6,792 bases of DNA from Candidatus Dormiibacterota bacterium (GTDB taxonomy: Bacteria; Chloroflexota; Dormibacteria; Aeolococcales; Aeolococcaceae): contig JAFAJR010000107.1 in NCBI GenBank assembly GCA_019236085.1, positions 1-6,792 on the forward strand. The letters are read 5' to 3'. This document shows, one piece after another, positions 5,274-6,792 of the stretch. The notes beneath the pieces are model-generated. The model was not told where the DNA came from. It worked only from the letters and a program-made list of their open reading frames with translations, and did not search any database. Position numbers and translations under genes: made by a program. Numbering within the stretch: position 1 is the first letter of the stretch; the number at the start of each line of letters is the position of its first letter.

Positions 5274-6792
5274 GTGACGCGACTGAGAGTTTTGACGGCG
5301 ATCGGCTTTGTCGCCGTGTGCGGCGCCACGATCGGCGCCTTCGGCGTGGGGAAGAGCTCGGCCGAGTCCTACGCGACCCAGAAGCCGAGCTGCCTCACCA
5401 TCCGGCCGTTCTGTACGGAGGTTGACGACCCCTACGCGGCCTTCGGGACGTGGCAGTACGTGGGCCACGACGAGCCCTCGACCGAGTTCTACTCGAACAC
5501 AGAGGGTTCGGGCGCGAACATGCGGTACGACCTGACGCTGCCCAAGGATCCGCCGGCCGGCTGCTCGATGACCAACGGCAACAGCTGCAACGTGCTGCTG
5601 CATCCGGCATTCTGGTTCGGGATGGCGCTGTGCGCCACGCAGTCCTACCCGGAGCAGGAGTCCACCTGCAAGGCGGACAGCGACAAGAACATCGTCGACC
5701 CGACCAAGTCCGACAAGGCTCCTGGCGTAGCCTTCATGGAGCTGCAGTTCTACGCACCAGGCTGGGTGCCGCAGTTCGCCAACTCGAGCTGTGACGCCAC
5801 CGAGTGGTGCGCGGCGCTGAACATCGACAGCCTCAGCGAGGATCCCATCAACGGCACGACGCTGAACTCCACGTGCCAGAGCGAGATCCTGGGCGGTATC
5901 GAGAACGTCAACTTCGCGTACCTGACGCACGACGGCAAGCCGATCGGCCCGCCGAATCCGCTGCAGTTCCAGGTCCTCGGCTCGGGCGATCCGCAAGGCA
6001 ACGCGGACGTCGAGTTCATGAAGTCGGGTGACGACCTCCAGGTCACGCTGCACGACACGGCGAATGGCCTCGAAACGGACGTCAACGACCTGACCACCGG
6101 AACATCGGGAACCATGACGGCGAGTGCGTCGAACCACTTCGGGCAGATCCAGTACGCTCCGACGGGCACGACCTGCAACGAGATCGACTACAACTTTCAT
6201 CCGATGTTCTCGACCTCCAGCCCCAAGACGCGGGTTCTCTGGGCCGCGCACAGCTACAACATCGCGTTCTCGGACGAGCTGGGGCACTTCGACTGGTGCA
6301 CGCACATGGACGCCGACCACGGCAACATCTGTGACGGCCTCGAAGGCCGGCCGGGTGTCGACCAGGAGGCGGTGTCGAGCGACGCAAGCGACGACAACAA
6401 CATCTGCTTCCCCGACGAGGAGTCGCTGAACTACCAGGTGACGGGATGCGTCGACGCCAACACGCCAGGCTTTGATGGCGCCTCGTACCTGCAGAGCGAC
6501 TGGGAGAACTGCACCGACACCGACAACGCTTCGACGTGCAACACGTCGTCCGCACCGAGTGCGATCCGGTTCTCCAGCCCACTGAGCTGGAAGGATGGGA
6601 AGTACAAGTCGGACTACGACAACATGGCGTTCGAGAGCGACCTGCCGCGCATCGAGGCAGCGCACTTCGGCGGCACCTGCAACCGGACGACCGGTGCTGG
6701 TTGCACCAACCCGCCGCCCACCGACGACGGGCAAGCGTCGTTCTACCCGTACTACTCGCTGGTGCACACAGAGGACCCGAACTACGGTGGTG
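5274..6792 (+). CDS. Secreted cysteine-rich protein of unknown function (3'-partial)
   Basis: The frame is open from GTG 5274 through the right edge, giving 506 complete codons and no stop. The first 30 residues form a clear Sec-type signal peptide: basic MTRLR, a hydrophobic core, and a likely cleavage after SSA (28-30). The mature part is rich in Asp, Asn, Ser, Thr and aromatic residues and has 18 cysteines (40, 47, 97, 105, 120, 132, 173, 179, 201, 301, 342, 353, 378, 392, 413, 422, 469, 477). The even number fits disulfide bonding outside the cell. Notable segments are HPAFWFGMALC (110-120), FYAPGWVPQF (about 158-167) and an acidic/His patch, HFDWCTHMDADH (338-349), that could bind metal. 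No repeat, anchor motif or catalytic signature of a family I know is visible. It resembles, from memory only, uncharacterised secreted proteins of actinomycetes. Codon use is G/C-ending like its neighbours, but residue composition is quite different. The strong RBS, signal peptide and cysteines make it a real gene. The function is unknown. Confidence 0.85.
   Translation, partial: MTRLRVLTAIGFVAVCGATIGAFGVGKSSAESYATQKPSCLTIRPFCTEVDDPYAAFGTWQYVGHDEPSTEFYSNTEGSGANMRYDLTLPKDPPAGCSMTNGNSCNVLLHPAFWFGMALCATQSYPEQESTCKADSDKNIVDPTKSDKAPGVAFMELQFYAPGWVPQFANSSCDATEWCAALNIDSLSEDPINGTTLNSTCQSEILGGIENVNFAYLTHDGKPIGPPNPLQFQVLGSGDPQGNADVEFMKSGDDLQVTLHDTANGLETDVNDLTTGTSGTMTASASNHFGQIQYAPTGTTCNEIDYNFHPMFSTSSPKTRVLWAAHSYNIAFSDELGHFDWCTHMDADHGNICDGLEGRPGVDQEAVSSDASDDNNICFPDEESLNYQVTGCVDANTPGFDGASYLQSDWENCTDTDNASTCNTSSAPSAIRFSSPLSWKDGKYKSDYDNMAFESDLPRIEAAHFGGTCNRTTGAGCTNPPPTDDGQASFYPYYSLVHTEDPNYGG

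Noticed and set aside
5234..5425. 63-codon + frame starting at ATG 5234
   Set aside because: It starts inside the leader hairpin, lacks an RBS and overlaps the signal-peptide region of the better-supported frame.
5109..6767. 552-residue minus-strand open frame opposite the secreted protein
   Set aside because: It has the same cause: codon-aligned antisense with rare TTA/CTA/TCA on the + strand. The product is a Val/Arg-rich string without domains. The + strand has an RBS, signal peptide and cysteine pattern.

Overview
The window is a high-GC bacterial segment. Nearly every wobble base is G or C, and two of the starts are GTG. It carries five genes, all on the + strand. The composition, the GTG starts and the style of the secreted protein at the right end suggest an actinobacterium or another high-GC soil or water lineage such as Chloroflexota or Dormibacterota. 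No ribosomal or housekeeping marker is present to settle the taxonomy.

Left part (1-2138): the 3' portion of a large membrane protein of the fused MFS/spermidine synthase type. It has two homologous multi-membrane-segment modules followed by a soluble SAM-binding, spermidine-synthase-like domain. The gene starts upstream of the window. Several residues that define true aminopropyltransferases are replaced, so its chemistry is open.

Middle part (2186-4981): a compact three-gene block. It encodes a membrane-anchored SCO1/SenC-like thioredoxin-fold protein with a CxxxC motif but no obvious distal copper-ligand histidine, an ABC ATPase of the NatA/ABC-2 type with a C-terminal extension, and its NatB-like six-segment permease. 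The ATPase and permease genes overlap by 4 bases. A good sigma70-like promoter candidate (TTGACA, 17 bases, TATGAG) lies in the short gap before the SCO-like gene, so the block may be transcribed apart from the first gene, possibly with almost no 5' leader. All four genes lie close together on one strand, consistent with an envelope-linked operon or sub-operon.

Right part (4982-6792): a 292-base intergenic region with several short inverted repeats, including a perfect 8-bp hairpin ending 3 bases before a strong ribosome binding site. It is followed by a long secreted, cysteine-rich protein of unrecognised family that starts at GTG 5274 and runs off the right edge of the window. This is the least explained gene in the window.

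Very long antisense reading frames (for example 831-2354 and 5109-6767 on the minus strand) are by-products of high-GC codon use and are not annotated.
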